Source: Ciceribacter sichuanensis (GTDB lineage: Bacteria > Pseudomonadota > Alphaproteobacteria > Rhizobiales > Rhizobiaceae). From it: a stretch of 64,000 nt of DNA. Positions 44,862-54,134 of the stretch are shown one piece after another. The stretch's first letter is position 1, and each line of letters starts with the position of its first letter. The notes beneath the pieces are model-generated. The model was not told the DNA's origin. It searched no databases and worked only from the letters and a program-made list of their open reading frames with translations. Both the position numbers and the translations under genes were made by a program. The stretch is from contig NZ_JAMXLX010000007.1 of NCBI RefSeq assembly GCF_024055605.1, forward strand, positions 124,001-188,000, in the 5' to 3' direction.

Positions 44862-45605
44862 ATGTCCCCCACTTTCGACCCGACACTCCTTGCCACCTCG
44901 CTGATGCAGGCCAAGGCGCGTATTCCCGCGAACACCCTTGTTGCTCCTTCGACGATTGCGGAAGCCTTCGCCGTACAGACAATCACCATGGCAGATGCGC
45001 CTGCGGAACCGGTCGGCTACAAGGTCGCCCGTTCTCCTGACGGCATTGCCGTGACGGGACGGCTGCTGCCGCTCCACATAGTAGGTGACGCGACATTTCC
45101 CTGGCGGGCGGGCGTCGCCATCGAAGCGGAAATCGCGGTTCGGCTTGCGACGGCATTGCCGCCCCGTGCCGGTGGCTATACCCGCGACGAGGTCAAGAAG
45201 GCCGTCGGCAGCGTGCATCTTGGCCTTGAAGTCCTGGACAGCCGCCTCGTCGAGGGCAGCAAGTCTCCCTACCTGCTTTTCCTTTCCGACCGTCTCGGCA
45301 ACGCCGGCTATCTGCTCGGGCCGGAAGTGCCATCCGCCCTCGTCGACGATGTCGCAGGCACGCCCCTTGAAGTCACGCTGGGCGACGCGATCATCTTTGC
45401 CGACGCGGCCAAGCATCCGGCAGGTGATGTGCTTGCATGGCTCGTGGATTGGGCCAACCGCGAAGACAGACCGGAAGGTTCGCTTGCCGCGGGAGAGATT
45501 ATCACGACCGGCAGCCTCTGCGGCGCAGTTCCCCTTGCCACGTCAGGCCTGCTGACGATCACGCTTGGCACGGACCACCAGCTGACCGCGAATTTTGCTG
45601 GTTAA
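44862..45605 (+). CDS. 2-keto-4-pentenoate hydratase-like protein (FAH superfamily)
   Basis: The 247-residue protein starts at ATG 44862 (ATG 44856 and the frame to 44799 are alternatives). Features of the hydratase/decarboxylase branch are GYKVARSPDG near the substrate site, the acidic metal-binding pair in AIEAEIAVRL, LGLEVLDSRL, and the C-terminal GEIITTGSLCGAVP. Such enzymes hydrate 2-hydroxypenta-2,4-dienoates or decarboxylate oxalocrotonate-like acids. No meta-cleavage genes are present, so the pathway cannot be named. It is separated from the toxin-antitoxin pair by the operator palindrome. Confidence 0.8.
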   Translation: MSPTFDPTLLATSLMQAKARIPANTLVAPSTIAEAFAVQTITMADAPAEPVGYKVARSPDGIAVTGRLLPLHIVGDATFPWRAGVAIEAEIAVRLATALPPRAGGYTRDEVKKAVGSVHLGLEVLDSRLVEGSKSPYLLFLSDRLGNAGYLLGPEVPSALVDDVAGTPLEVTLGDAIIFADAAKHPAGDVLAWLVDWANREDRPEGSLAAGEIITTGSLCGAVPLATSGLLTITLGTDHQLTANFAG

Positions 45606-45643
45606 GGGCACAATATAGCCGGAGTCTTGTCGTTCCTTGATCA

Positions 45644-45688
45644 TTGCAATCCTCTCATTCTGACGCTATATTGCGTCAGAATGAGAGG
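45644..45688 (+). promoter_or_regulatory. Promoter with perfect 16-bp inverted-repeat operator of the Xre-RES module
   Basis: Perfect arms CCTCTCATTCTGACGC (45651-45666) and GCGTCAGAATGAGAGG (45673-45688) flank TATATT (45667-45672). TATATT is a good -10 element with TTGCAA (45644-45649) at -35 and a 17-base spacer. A repressor bound here would cover the promoter core, as expected for autoregulation by the antitoxin complex. The antitoxin ATG is 24 bases further on. Confidence 0.85.
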
Positions 45689-45711
45689 CGCAGGCTATCG
45701 AGGTGAATATC

Positions 45712-46062
45712 ATGGGACTTGCCCAGTATTCGGATGACGGAATGTTCGCTCCGCGCAAGATCGCCGACACGCTCCGTACCACCAGCGAGGAAGTCGCCCG
45801 TACCGCCGGGCTCGGCAAGGATGCCGTACAGCGTAAGGACCGGGTGCGTTCAGACAGAACGCAACGGCGTCTTCGCGAGATGGTCGAGATCCTCAACAAG
45901 GTCGAGCCGCGATTCGGCTCGGCCCTGATGGCATATGCCTGGTATCGCTCCGAACCGCTCCCCGGCTTTTCCGGCCAGACCGCCATGCAGCTCGTCCGCA
46001 GCGGCCGGGCCGAGGACGTGCTCGACTATATCGACGCGGTCGACGCCGGCGTTCACGCCTGA
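45712..46062 (+). CDS. MbcA/ParS/Xre-type antitoxin (DUF2384)
   Basis: The 116-residue protein starts at ATG 45712 with GAGG eight bases upstream. The N-terminal half has a helix-turn-helix-like segment (FAPRKIADTLRTTSEEVARTAGL), and the C-terminal half has the toxin-binding DUF2384 motif (FSGQTAMQLVRSGRAEDVLDYI). It neutralises the RES toxin encoded two bases downstream and should repress the promoter through the 38-bp palindrome. Confidence 0.9.
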   Translation: MGLAQYSDDGMFAPRKIADTLRTTSEEVARTAGLGKDAVQRKDRVRSDRTQRRLREMVEILNKVEPRFGSALMAYAWYRSEPLPGFSGQTAMQLVRSGRAEDVLDYIDAVDAGVHA

Positions 46063-46064
46063 CC

Positions 46065-46574
46065 ATGGCGGTTTCCTTTCGAGGCAAGCTCTACCGGGCG
46101 CTCAATCCCATTTACGCCCGCGAACCGCTCTCCGGCCGCGGCGCAGAACTTTATGGCGGGCGGTTCAATCCGAAAGGTGTTCCTGCGCTCTACGCATCTT
46201 TATCCGTGATGACGGCGCTGCGGGAGGCGAACCAGGTCGGCAATCTCCAGCCGACAACGCTCGTTTCCTATGACGCCGAGATCGAGCGGGTTCTTGATAG
46301 CCGCGATGCTGGCGAACTGGCGACGTATGGGATGGATACCGCAGCGCTTGCCGCCGCCACCTGGCGCGACGAAATGAAGACGCGTGGCATAGCCAGAACC
46401 CAGGAATTCGCCCGGCAGGCAATGGCCGACGGCTATCATGCCCTGCTCGTCCGCAGCTTCGCCGCCGGCGCGAGCGATGACGATTTCAATCTGGTGCTAT
46501 GGCAATGGGCTGGCGTCGCGCCGGCGAAACTGATCCTGATCGACGACGAGCATCGGCTGTCCCGGTCCCCGTGA
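46065..46574 (+). CDS. RES-domain toxin (NAD+-degrading family)
   Basis: The 169-residue protein has the RES-domain signature: YRALNP near the N-terminus, GGRFNPKG with Arg33, ALYAS, and ALREANQ with Glu54, followed by the RTQEFARQAMADGYHALLVRSF region. RES toxins such as MbcT consume NAD+, related structurally to ADP-ribosyltransferases. It is two bases after the antitoxin stop in a classic antitoxin-toxin order. Confidence 0.9.
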   Translation: MAVSFRGKLYRALNPIYAREPLSGRGAELYGGRFNPKGVPALYASLSVMTALREANQVGNLQPTTLVSYDAEIERVLDSRDAGELATYGMDTAALAAATWRDEMKTRGIARTQEFARQAMADGYHALLVRSFAAGASDDDFNLVLWQWAGVAPAKLILIDDEHRLSRSP

Positions 46575-46743
46575 TCAGCAGACCTGCACCGACCGGCCCA
46601 TCTCCCTATGTTGCCTTCCATAACCAGTTTCACGGAACTCGACATGGATCGGCATGTCGGGATATTCATCGCTGCCTCTTTGGCCGGCGGCGATCATCCG
46701 TTGTCCGATAGAGGAACACATTCGAATAAGACGGGCCGGCAAT

Positions 46744-47664
46744 ATGATGAAACGAATACTGTCGATAGGCGAGTGCATGGTGGAGTTGCGGCAGGCGGAG
46801 GAAGGCCTTCTGCGCAAGGGATATGCGGGAGACACGTTCAATACCGCCTATTACGCCCGTCACGCCGCACCCAATGACTGGGCCGTGAGCTATCTGAGCG
46901 CCGTCGGCACCGACAAGGTCTCCGAGGAAATGCTCGGCTTCATCGAGAGCACCGGCGTAGAAACCGGCTTCGTGCGGCGCGTCGAGGGACGCACACCCGG
47001 CCTCTACATGATCCATCTCGACAACGGCGAACGCAGCTTCTCCTACTGGCGTTCGGCATCCGCGGCAAAGACGCTCGCCGACGATCCGGCTCATCTGCGG
47101 GCTGCGATCGAACAATCAGACGTGATCTTCTTCTCGGGTATCACGCTGGCAATCCTGAGCGCCGACGCCGTCGAAACCCTGCTTTCGGAACTGCGCCGCG
47201 CAAAGACGACAGGCAAGACCGTGGTTTTCGATCCCAACATCCGCCCGCAGCTGTGGCAGGACAGGACGGTCATGCTCGACACCATCAGCGCCGGTGCTTC
47301 CGTGGCGAATCTGGTGATGCCAAGCTTCGACGATGAAGCCACCCATTTCGGCGATGCCGATCCAACCGCAACCATCGCACGTTACAAGGCGCTCGGCACC
47401 GAGAGCGTCGTGGTCAAGGACGGCGCCAACGGCATTACCCTCAGTTTTGCCGGCACGCCAGTCGAGTTCATTGCCGCCACCCGTATCGAGAAAGTTGTCG
47501 ACACCACCAGCGCCGGCGACAGCTTCAACGGTACCTTCCTTGCCCGATACGTTCAGGACGGTGATGCGTTGGCAGCCACAATTGCCGCGGCAAGCGTAGC
47601 GGCCGCCGTTATCGGGCACCATGGGGCACTGGTTCCGCGGGAAGCACTTCCCATCACGGCATAA
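46744..47664 (+). CDS. 2-keto-3-deoxygluconate-type sugar kinase (PfkB family)
   Basis: The 306-residue kinase has the N-terminal SIGECMVEL strand, the substrate loop GDTFNTAYYARH and the catalytic DTTSAGDSFNGTFLA motif with the anion hole. The overall pattern, including FDPNIRPQLW, resembles KdgK. ATG 46744 is chosen because the family start MMKRILSIGE begins there; the ribosome site is weak. It is convergent with the LacI-regulated sugar operon, so a role in the breakdown of a plant-derived sugar acid is likely but not proven. Confidence 0.85.
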   Translation: MMKRILSIGECMVELRQAEEGLLRKGYAGDTFNTAYYARHAAPNDWAVSYLSAVGTDKVSEEMLGFIESTGVETGFVRRVEGRTPGLYMIHLDNGERSFSYWRSASAAKTLADDPAHLRAAIEQSDVIFFSGITLAILSADAVETLLSELRRAKTTGKTVVFDPNIRPQLWQDRTVMLDTISAGASVANLVMPSFDDEATHFGDADPTATIARYKALGTESVVVKDGANGITLSFAGTPVEFIAATRIEKVVDTTSAGDSFNGTFLARYVQDGDALAATIAAASVAAAVIGHHGALVPREALPITA

Positions 47665-47779
47665 GGCTCGGCTTCTTGCCATCATCCTGACCTTCAGGAC
47701 GATCGGGACCGGCGTCCGGCTGGATGGCTCCATCCGGCACCGCCAGCGTACCGGTACCCCGAAGCCATGAAGCCCGATC

Positions 47780-48877
47780 TCAGGTCGCCAGAGACCGTTC
47801 CGTGTCGACGTCGAACAGGTGCATCTGGTTCATGTTAATGGACAAGGGTACCTTCGTCCCCGCCTTCGGCCCTGCATCCGGCTCGATACTGGCGCAGATA
47901 CCGGTGCCCGCGATGTTAAAATAGATCATCGTGGTCGCGCCGAGTGGCTCCACCAGATCGACCGGAGCGTCGAAGGGAACCCAGCCCTGACGTTCCTGCC
48001 GGGCGGAAATCGACTCCGGGCGAATGCCGAAAGTGACAGCCTTGCCCGCGTGGCTGCGGAAGACATCCGCCTTTTCCGACGGTACCGCAAGACGCACGCC
48101 ATCCTCGAGAACGACGGCAAGACCGTCGCCTTCCGCCTCCAGCCGCGCCGGCAGGAAATTCATCGACGGGGAGCCGATGAAGCCCGCGACGAACTTGCTT
48201 GCGGGATTGAGGTAAAGTTCCTGCGGTTCGCCCATCTGCTCAACGATGCCCTGGTTCATCACCACCACCCGATCCGCCATGGTCATGGCTTCCACCTGAT
48301 CGTGCGTGACGTAGACCGTCGTCGTCGGCAGCAACTGATGAAGACGCTTGATTTCGGTCCGCATCTTCACGCGCAGCTTGGCGTCGAGGTTCGACAGTGG
48401 CTCGTCGAAGAGGAAGACCTTCGGATTGCGGACGATCGCGCGCCCCATCGCGACACGCTGGCGCTGGCCGCCGGAAAGCTGACCCGGACGACGGTCCAGC
48501 AGCTCGGTGATGTGCAGCGTTTCCGCGGCCGTTGATATCCGCTTGTCGATCTCCGCCTTCGGCAGGCTTTGCTGCTCGAGGCAGAAGGCGATGTTCTCGC
48601 GTACCGTCATATGCGGATAAAGCGCATAGTTCTGGAACACCATGGCGATATCACGTTTGCCGGGACCGAGACGGTTGACCACCTGATCGCCGATAATGAT
48701 CTCGCCGCCAGAGATATGCTCAAGGCCGGCGATCATCCGGAGCGTTGTCGACTTGCCGCAGCCCGAAGGGCCAACGAAGACGACGAACTCCTTGTCCTCG
48801 ATATCGAGACTGACACCGCGCACGGCCTCATAGATACCGTAGGACTTGACGACATTCCTGAGTTCCAGTCGAGCCAT
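47780..48877 (-). CDS. Sugar ABC transporter ATP-binding protein (UgpC/MalK type)
   Basis: The 365-residue ATPase has Walker A GPSGCGKSTT, LSGGQRQRVAMGRAI, Walker B VFLFDEPLSNLDAK and HDQVEAMT, followed by a two-part OB-fold (TOBE) regulatory domain. It is the last gene of the five-gene operon binding protein-permease-permease-GH127-ATPase, nine bases after GH127. It energises the two permeases encoded upstream. Confidence 0.92.
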   Translation of the reverse strand: MARLELRNVVKSYGIYEAVRGVSLDIEDKEFVVFVGPSGCGKSTTLRMIAGLEHISGGEIIIGDQVVNRLGPGKRDIAMVFQNYALYPHMTVRENIAFCLEQQSLPKAEIDKRISTAAETLHITELLDRRPGQLSGGQRQRVAMGRAIVRNPKVFLFDEPLSNLDAKLRVKMRTEIKRLHQLLPTTTVYVTHDQVEAMTMADRVVVMNQGIVEQMGEPQELYLNPASKFVAGFIGSPSMNFLPARLEAEGDGLAVVLEDGVRLAVPSEKADVFRSHAGKAVTFGIRPESISARQERQGWVPFDAPVDLVEPLGATTMIYFNIAGTGICASIEPDAGPKAGTKVPLSINMNQMHLFDVDTERSLAT

Positions 48878-48886
48878 GCCCGCCTC

Positions 48887-50833
48887 CTATTCTTCCGTCA
48901 GCCAGACCTGCATCGCGCCTTCGTCGCGATTGGCCCAGAGGTGATAAGGAATGGCCTTGAAGGCCTTGGGCTTCAGCGAGGGCGGCGACGTGCGGTAGAG
49001 CTTGCCGGTCCAATCGTCGGCGACAGCTTCCAGCGCATCGCCTTCCAACACCACAGCGCCGCCAAGCAGGTCCGCATCGAAACGCGGCTTGAGCGCCGCA
49101 TCACGGATGATGCGCAGACGCTGCGGCTCCGTGCCGATATCCGCCTGCTCGACGCAATAGACCACCGGCCCGCGCTTGAAGGCAACGCGATTGGCATCCT
49201 CGCCTACCGCGGGATGGGCGTAGACGCGCTCCACCGGCATGTCGAAGGAGAGGCGGATCTCGTCGCCATCCTTCCAGTCCCGCGTGATGGCGGCGTAGCC
49301 CTTTTCCATGGAAGCGGCGAAATCGATCTCCTGACCATTCACCGAGATCCGCGCCTTGCCGCACCAGCCGGGAATATGCAGCCGGAAGGTCAGCGAGGCC
49401 GGAGCGGAGAGACCGACGGCAAGCCGGACATCGCCATCCCACGGATAGGCGGTATCCTGCTTCAAACGTAAGAACGTGCCGTCAACGTCGAGTTCGGCCG
49501 TGTTGGCGCCATAGAGGTGCACTGCGACCTCACCATCCTTCACCGAGTAGAAGTACTGGCCGAGCGAGGTAATGAAGCGGGCAATGTTGGTCGGGCAGCA
49601 GGGGCAGTAATGCCACTTCCAGCGGCGGTTCTGGCCGTGGCTTTCGAGCACGTTTTCATAGAAATAGTGCTCCCCGTCGCGGGAAATGCCCGAGAGAGCG
49701 CCGTTGAACAGAACGGTTTCCAGTGCATCGGTGAACTTGCCGTCGAGGTCGATCTGGGCCATGCGATGGCTCCAGAACCCGAGCGCAACGGCGGCGCAGG
49801 TCTCTGCATAGGCCGTCTCGTTCGGCAGGTCGAATTCGCGGGTGAAGCCTTCGTTGGAAGCAGAGGGACCAAGACCGCCGGTCACATAAAGCTGGCGACC
49901 GGTAAGATTGTCGAACAGCTGGTCGCAGGCCGATTTCAGCGTCGGATCGTCGTTCTCATAGGCGAGGTCGGCCATGGCCGAGAAGAGATACATGGCGCGG
50001 ACGGCATGGCCGACCACCTGCGTCTGCTCCCGCACCGGCACGTGCGCCTGGCTGTAGGCATAGGTCTTGTAGACATAGTCGGCCGGATCCTCGCCGCGAC
50101 GGCGGGCTTCCTCATCAAAGTAGGACGGCATGCGGCCGCGCTCATCGACAAAATAGGTGGCGAGCTTCAGGTGACGCGGATCGCCGGTAACGCGGTAGAG
50201 TTTCACGAGAGCGAGTTCGATCTCCTCATGGGCGTCGTAGCCGCGCAGTTTGCCTGGCTCGGTACCGAAGGTGTCGATGATATGGTCGATGGCACGGATC
50301 ATTACATCGAGGAAACGGCGCTTGCCGGTAGCCTGATAATAGGCAATGGCGCCTTCCAATAGATGGCCCATGGAGTACATCTCGTGCAGGTCGCGCAGGT
50401 TGGTCCAGCGCTTTTCCGGCTCGCGACGGATGAACCAGCTGTGGAGGTAGCCGTCCTCCATCTGCCCGTGCTCGAGTTTTTCGACAATCGCGTCGATCTT
50501 CGCCTCGATATCCGGATTGGGATTGTTCTTCAGCGTATAGCTGGCAGCCTCGATCCACTTGCCGAAGTCGGAATCGAAGAAATGCTGCATCGACAGGCCA
50601 CTCGGCTGGATCGGCCGCGCCAGCGGGCCGGCCGGCTTGTTGAAGTCGAGCACTTCGAGGAAGCCTTCCTCGTCGAGACGCATGTGCTGGGTCGGAATGG
50701 TGACGTCACGCACGGTGTCCGACCAGCTCTTCCAGAAGCCGGCATCGAAGGAAACGCGGGTGTGGTCGGCGGGAACGTAGCGTTCGAAAAGACGCGGCGC
50801 GCTGCCGGCCGCCTTCTTCAGGGACGAAGACAT
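48887..50833 (-). CDS. GH127 beta-L-arabinofuranosidase, cytoplasmic
   Basis: The 648-residue enzyme matches GH127 (HypBA1 family). The expected zinc/active-site residues are present: Glu328, Glu344 and Cys346 (ETCAAVA), and Cys412-Cys413 in HYCPCCPTN, where one cysteine is the catalytic nucleophile in HypBA1. There is no signal peptide, so it acts on oligosaccharides after uptake. ATG 50833 has a strong GAAGGAGTTTTC. It lies inside the ABC operon between permease and ATPase genes, which indicates that the transported substrate is a beta-L-arabinofuranoside-containing sugar, for example derived from plant glycoproteins. Confidence 0.9.
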   Translation of the reverse strand: MSSSLKKAAGSAPRLFERYVPADHTRVSFDAGFWKSWSDTVRDVTIPTQHMRLDEEGFLEVLDFNKPAGPLARPIQPSGLSMQHFFDSDFGKWIEAASYTLKNNPNPDIEAKIDAIVEKLEHGQMEDGYLHSWFIRREPEKRWTNLRDLHEMYSMGHLLEGAIAYYQATGKRRFLDVMIRAIDHIIDTFGTEPGKLRGYDAHEEIELALVKLYRVTGDPRHLKLATYFVDERGRMPSYFDEEARRRGEDPADYVYKTYAYSQAHVPVREQTQVVGHAVRAMYLFSAMADLAYENDDPTLKSACDQLFDNLTGRQLYVTGGLGPSASNEGFTREFDLPNETAYAETCAAVALGFWSHRMAQIDLDGKFTDALETVLFNGALSGISRDGEHYFYENVLESHGQNRRWKWHYCPCCPTNIARFITSLGQYFYSVKDGEVAVHLYGANTAELDVDGTFLRLKQDTAYPWDGDVRLAVGLSAPASLTFRLHIPGWCGKARISVNGQEIDFAASMEKGYAAITRDWKDGDEIRLSFDMPVERVYAHPAVGEDANRVAFKRGPVVYCVEQADIGTEPQRLRIIRDAALKPRFDADLLGGAVVLEGDALEAVADDWTGKLYRTSPPSLKPKAFKAIPYHLWANRDEGAMQVWLTEE

Positions 50834-50861
50834 GAAAACTCCTTCTGCAGATGTCTGCGGG

Positions 50862-51728
50862 TCATTTCACGGCGCCGGCGGTGAGGCCGCGCACGTAATA
50901 GCGTTGAAGAGCAAGGAAAAGCAGGATGCAGGGCACCATGGTGACCGTGATCCCGGCCTGGAGAGCGCCCCAGTCGATGATGCCGTAGATGCCCGAGGAC
51001 ACGTTCACCAGCATGATCGGAAGCGTGAACTTGTTCTGGTCCGACAGGAAAATCAGCGCGGCCAGGAACTCGTTCCAGGAATTGAGGAAGGCGAACATCG
51101 CGACCGTCGCCACACCGGGCAGCGCCAGCGGCATCATGATGCGTCGCATCAGCGTCCACTGCGAGGCCCCGTCGATGCGGGCAGCCTCGATCAGCGCGCC
51201 GGGGATGGCGTCGAAGGCGTTGCGCATCATGAATATCGAGAAGGGAAGCTGGAAGGTCGTGTAGACCAGCACCAGCCCGAACAGGTTGTTCTGCAGCCCG
51301 AGGAACTTCAGGATCAGGAAAAGCGGCGTCAGGATCGACTGGAACGGGATCATCATCGTCGCCATGACGATCACGAAGATCAGCGATTGACCGGGGAAGC
51401 GGAACTTGGAGAAACCATAGCCTGCCGGCACCGAAACCAGAACCGTAATGGCAATGGTACCGAGCGCGATCAGCACCGAGTTCGAGGCATAGACGTACCA
51501 GCCGGCACCGACATCCTCCAGCCGCCGGTAGTTTTCCAGTGAAAACGCCTTGGAGAACAGGGCAACCGGATTGGCAAGCGCCTCGGCCGCCGGCTTGAAG
51601 GAATTGGCGACCGACCAGACGATCGGCATCAGGAAGAAGATAGCGAAGAGCAACGACACCAGAATGAAGGTAGTGTGGCCGAGCCGCTCTCCGGCAGTCC
51701 GTTCAGATGTTTGATTGAAACTGCTCAT
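50862..51728 (-). CDS. Sugar ABC transporter permease (MalG type)
   Basis: The 288-residue protein has six membrane segments and the EAA loop LIEAARIDGASQWTLMRRIMMP. Its start overlaps the end of the MalF-type permease gene by four bases. It forms the membrane channel together with that protein. Confidence 0.92.
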   Translation of the reverse strand: MSSFNQTSERTAGERLGHTTFILVSLLFAIFFLMPIVWSVANSFKPAAEALANPVALFSKAFSLENYRRLEDVGAGWYVYASNSVLIALGTIAITVLVSVPAGYGFSKFRFPGQSLIFVIVMATMMIPFQSILTPLFLILKFLGLQNNLFGLVLVYTTFQLPFSIFMMRNAFDAIPGALIEAARIDGASQWTLMRRIMMPLALPGVATVAMFAFLNSWNEFLAALIFLSDQNKFTLPIMLVNVSSGIYGIIDWGALQAGITVTMVPCILLFLALQRYYVRGLTAGAVK

Positions 51729-52657
51729 CGACCTTCCTCCGGACGTTCGCGCATGAAGCTGAGCTGGATGGAGCTGATGGCGACCAGCACGACCAGGAGG
51801 GCGAAGGAAAGCGCGGAGCCATAGCCCAGGCGATAGGACGAGAAGGAGGCGAGATAGATGGAGAACACCGCCGAGATCGTGCTGTTTTCCGGTCCGCCCT
51901 GGGTGATGATGAAGAACTGGTCGAAGGCGAGCATCGACGAGGTGATGTTGAGAACCATCGCCAGCAGCAGCGAATTGCGCATCAACGGCAGGGTGATGCG
52001 GCGGAAGCGGGAGAAGACACCGGCACCGTCGATCTTTGCGGCTTCCACGACTTCCGCGGGGATGCTCTGCAAGCCGGTGAGCAGGATCACCATGGTAAAT
52101 CCGGCCGTCTTCCAGACCACCATCAGGATGATGACGGCGAGCGCCGGCCAGAAGCTTTCAAGCGGCCGGGGAGCGGCATCGACGAGGCCAAGGCCCTGCA
52201 GCAGCCGGGAGAAAACACCGCTATCGGGATTGAGCAGCCACATCCACAGCGTGGACGCCGCGCCGAAACCGATCACCACCGGCATGAAAAAAACGGTGCG
52301 GAAGAAACCGGCGCTTTTCAAGGGACGGTCTACGAGAAGCGCCAGCGGAAACGCGACGGCAAGAATGGCGGCCGTTACCAGCACCGTATAGAGCAGCGTA
52401 AAACCGAGCGAATGCCAGAGCTGGGTGTCGCCCAGCAGTTCTACGTAGTTCTCGAGACCGATGAACTTCCTGCGACCAAGCAGTGGCCAGTGATAGAAAC
52501 TCATCCAGATGGTCATCGCCAGCGGAATGACGAACAATCCGATGATGAAAACCATGCTCGGCGCGATGAAGGCGAGGCCGAGCCAGCCATGCGGCTCTCG
52601 GGCCGTGGCAGGGGCGGAGGCTTCGCGCACCTCTCCTGTCTTGGGTGTGGACACCAA
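51725..52657 (-). CDS. Sugar ABC transporter permease (MalF type)
   Basis: The 310-residue protein has six membrane helices after a 25-residue hydrophilic N-terminus, and the EAA loop VVEAAKIDGAGVFSRFRRITLP. The start is TTG 52657 with AAGGA seven bases upstream; GTG 52654 would serve equally. A hairpin separates it from the binding-protein gene upstream. Confidence 0.9.
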   Translation of the reverse strand: MVSTPKTGEVREASAPATAREPHGWLGLAFIAPSMVFIIGLFVIPLAMTIWMSFYHWPLLGRRKFIGLENYVELLGDTQLWHSLGFTLLYTVLVTAAILAVAFPLALLVDRPLKSAGFFRTVFFMPVVIGFGAASTLWMWLLNPDSGVFSRLLQGLGLVDAAPRPLESFWPALAVIILMVVWKTAGFTMVILLTGLQSIPAEVVEAAKIDGAGVFSRFRRITLPLMRNSLLLAMVLNITSSMLAFDQFFIITQGGPENSTISAVFSIYLASFSSYRLGYGSALSFALLVVLVAISSIQLSFMRERPEEGR

Positions 52658-52742
52658 AGTACAGTCCTTCTTTCAGTGTGAACATCGGCCGCCTTGCGGC
52701 ATTCCTTCAGCCCTTGCGGCAAGACCGCGTCAGGCAGTGTGA

Positions 52743-52770
52743 CCGAGGGGCAGCACATGCCGCCCCTCGG
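52743..52770 (-). other. Intercistronic hairpin after the sugar-binding-protein gene
   Basis: Nine-base arms CCGAGGGGC (52743-52751) and GCCCCTCGG (52762-52770) begin eight bases after the binding-protein stop and lack a T-run. It probably stabilises the upstream message or attenuates downstream transcription, giving more binding protein than permease. Confidence 0.5.
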
Positions 52771-52777
52771 GACAAAC

Positions 52778-54022
52778 TCAAGGGTTGGTACGGTCGAGGA
52801 TCTTGGTGAACTCGTCCTGCGCCTTCTTAACAGCACCATCGACGTCGTCACCGAAGATCGCGCCCTGGATGAGGTTCAGGAACGGACCGGTGCGGCTGAC
52901 GAACAGCTCATCGGAGGAGAAGGTGTAGGGCGTGCGCGCCTTGGCAAGGATGTCGTAGGCAACGAGGTTGCGCTTGTCGAACTGGGCATAGGCCTGATCG
53001 GCAAGGTCGGTGCGCGACGGCATGCCGGATTCCTTGGTGATGAACACCTGCTGTTCCGGTTGCATGTAGAAGTCTACGAAGTCGAGAAGGACCTTCTTCT
53101 TCTCTTCGCTGACGCCCTTGATCAGGGCAAGCGAGTCACCGCCGGCGAAGCTGGATGCACCGCCCTTCGGACCCGGGATCGGGGCAACGTCGAATTTTAC
53201 GTCCGGATATTTGCTGGTCAGAAGATTGACGATGTAGGAGCCGGTCATCAACACGCCGACCTTGCCCGAGGCGAAGGCTTCGACGGCATTGTTGCCGTTG
53301 CCCGAACGCGAGGTCGGATGGATCGCACCGGCGGACCACATGTCACGATAGGCCGCGAAGGTATCCTTCAGCGCCGGGGTATCCACGGTTGCCTCACGGC
53401 CATCCTCGCTGAGGATGTCGGCGCCGGCGGCCCAGATGTGCGGCAGGAAGTCGTAGATCAGCCAGCTTCCCGAATTGGCGACGAAATAGAAGCCGTAGGT
53501 GTCGTCACCGAGCGCATGGATCTTCTTGGCGTCCTCGGCGATTTCCTCCAGCGAGGCCGGAGCCTTCTTCGGATCGAGGCCGGCCTTTTCGAAGAGGTCG
53601 GTGTTGTAGGCGATGATCGAGGCATCCGGCAGGGCGGGCACGCCATAGATTTTGCCGTCATAGGTGGCGAGACGGATATGCGACGGGCTCAGCGCATCAG
53701 TGTAGGGCAGTCCCTTCACAAAATCGGTAATGTCTTCCAGGCTGTCATTGGCAGCGAAGGTCGGAAGATAGATCAGGTCGAGAACCGCACCTTCCGGCGG
53801 GGAGCCGCCGGCAATCGCCGCGCCGAGCTTCGGAACCATCTGCTCGGCCGTGATCTGGGTGACTGTGACCTTGTCCTCGTGCTTGGCATTGTATTGTTCC
53901 GCAAGTGCCTGAAGAACGGCGCCGGAAGACGTGCGGACCCAGAGATTGACCTCCTCGGCATTAGCAATGGACGTCGACCCTGCAAGAGCCAGGGTAGCGA
54001 GGATGATTTTCGCCTTGTACAT
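52778..54022 (-). CDS. Periplasmic sugar-binding protein (family 1)
   Basis: The 414-residue precursor starts at ATG 54022 (AGGGGAATTCG upstream). It has a Sec signal peptide (YKAKIILATLALAGSTSIANA, cleavage at about residue 22). The mature part shows the family 1 solute-binding pattern (VNLWVRTSSG, YGVPALPDASIIAYNTDLFEKAGL, FASGKVGVLMTGSYIVNLL). First gene of the GH127 operon, divergent from the lacI-type regulator, with two operator-like palindromes between them. The ligand is probably an arabinose-containing oligosaccharide. Confidence 0.9.
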   Translation of the reverse strand: MYKAKIILATLALAGSTSIANAEEVNLWVRTSSGAVLQALAEQYNAKHEDKVTVTQITAEQMVPKLGAAIAGGSPPEGAVLDLIYLPTFAANDSLEDITDFVKGLPYTDALSPSHIRLATYDGKIYGVPALPDASIIAYNTDLFEKAGLDPKKAPASLEEIAEDAKKIHALGDDTYGFYFVANSGSWLIYDFLPHIWAAGADILSEDGREATVDTPALKDTFAAYRDMWSAGAIHPTSRSGNGNNAVEAFASGKVGVLMTGSYIVNLLTSKYPDVKFDVAPIPGPKGGASSFAGGDSLALIKGVSEEKKKVLLDFVDFYMQPEQQVFITKESGMPSRTDLADQAYAQFDKRNLVAYDILAKARTPYTFSSDELFVSRTGPFLNLIQGAIFGDDVDGAVKKAQDEFTKILDRTNP

Positions 54023-54134
54023 CGAATTCCCCTTTTGATTGCAGTCACTCGGCAATACGGGCGACCTGAAAATTACGGTAGGCGAGAAAAAATCCATTGT
54101 CGACAGTGTGTGGGCAGAGAAAACTGGGAAAATT

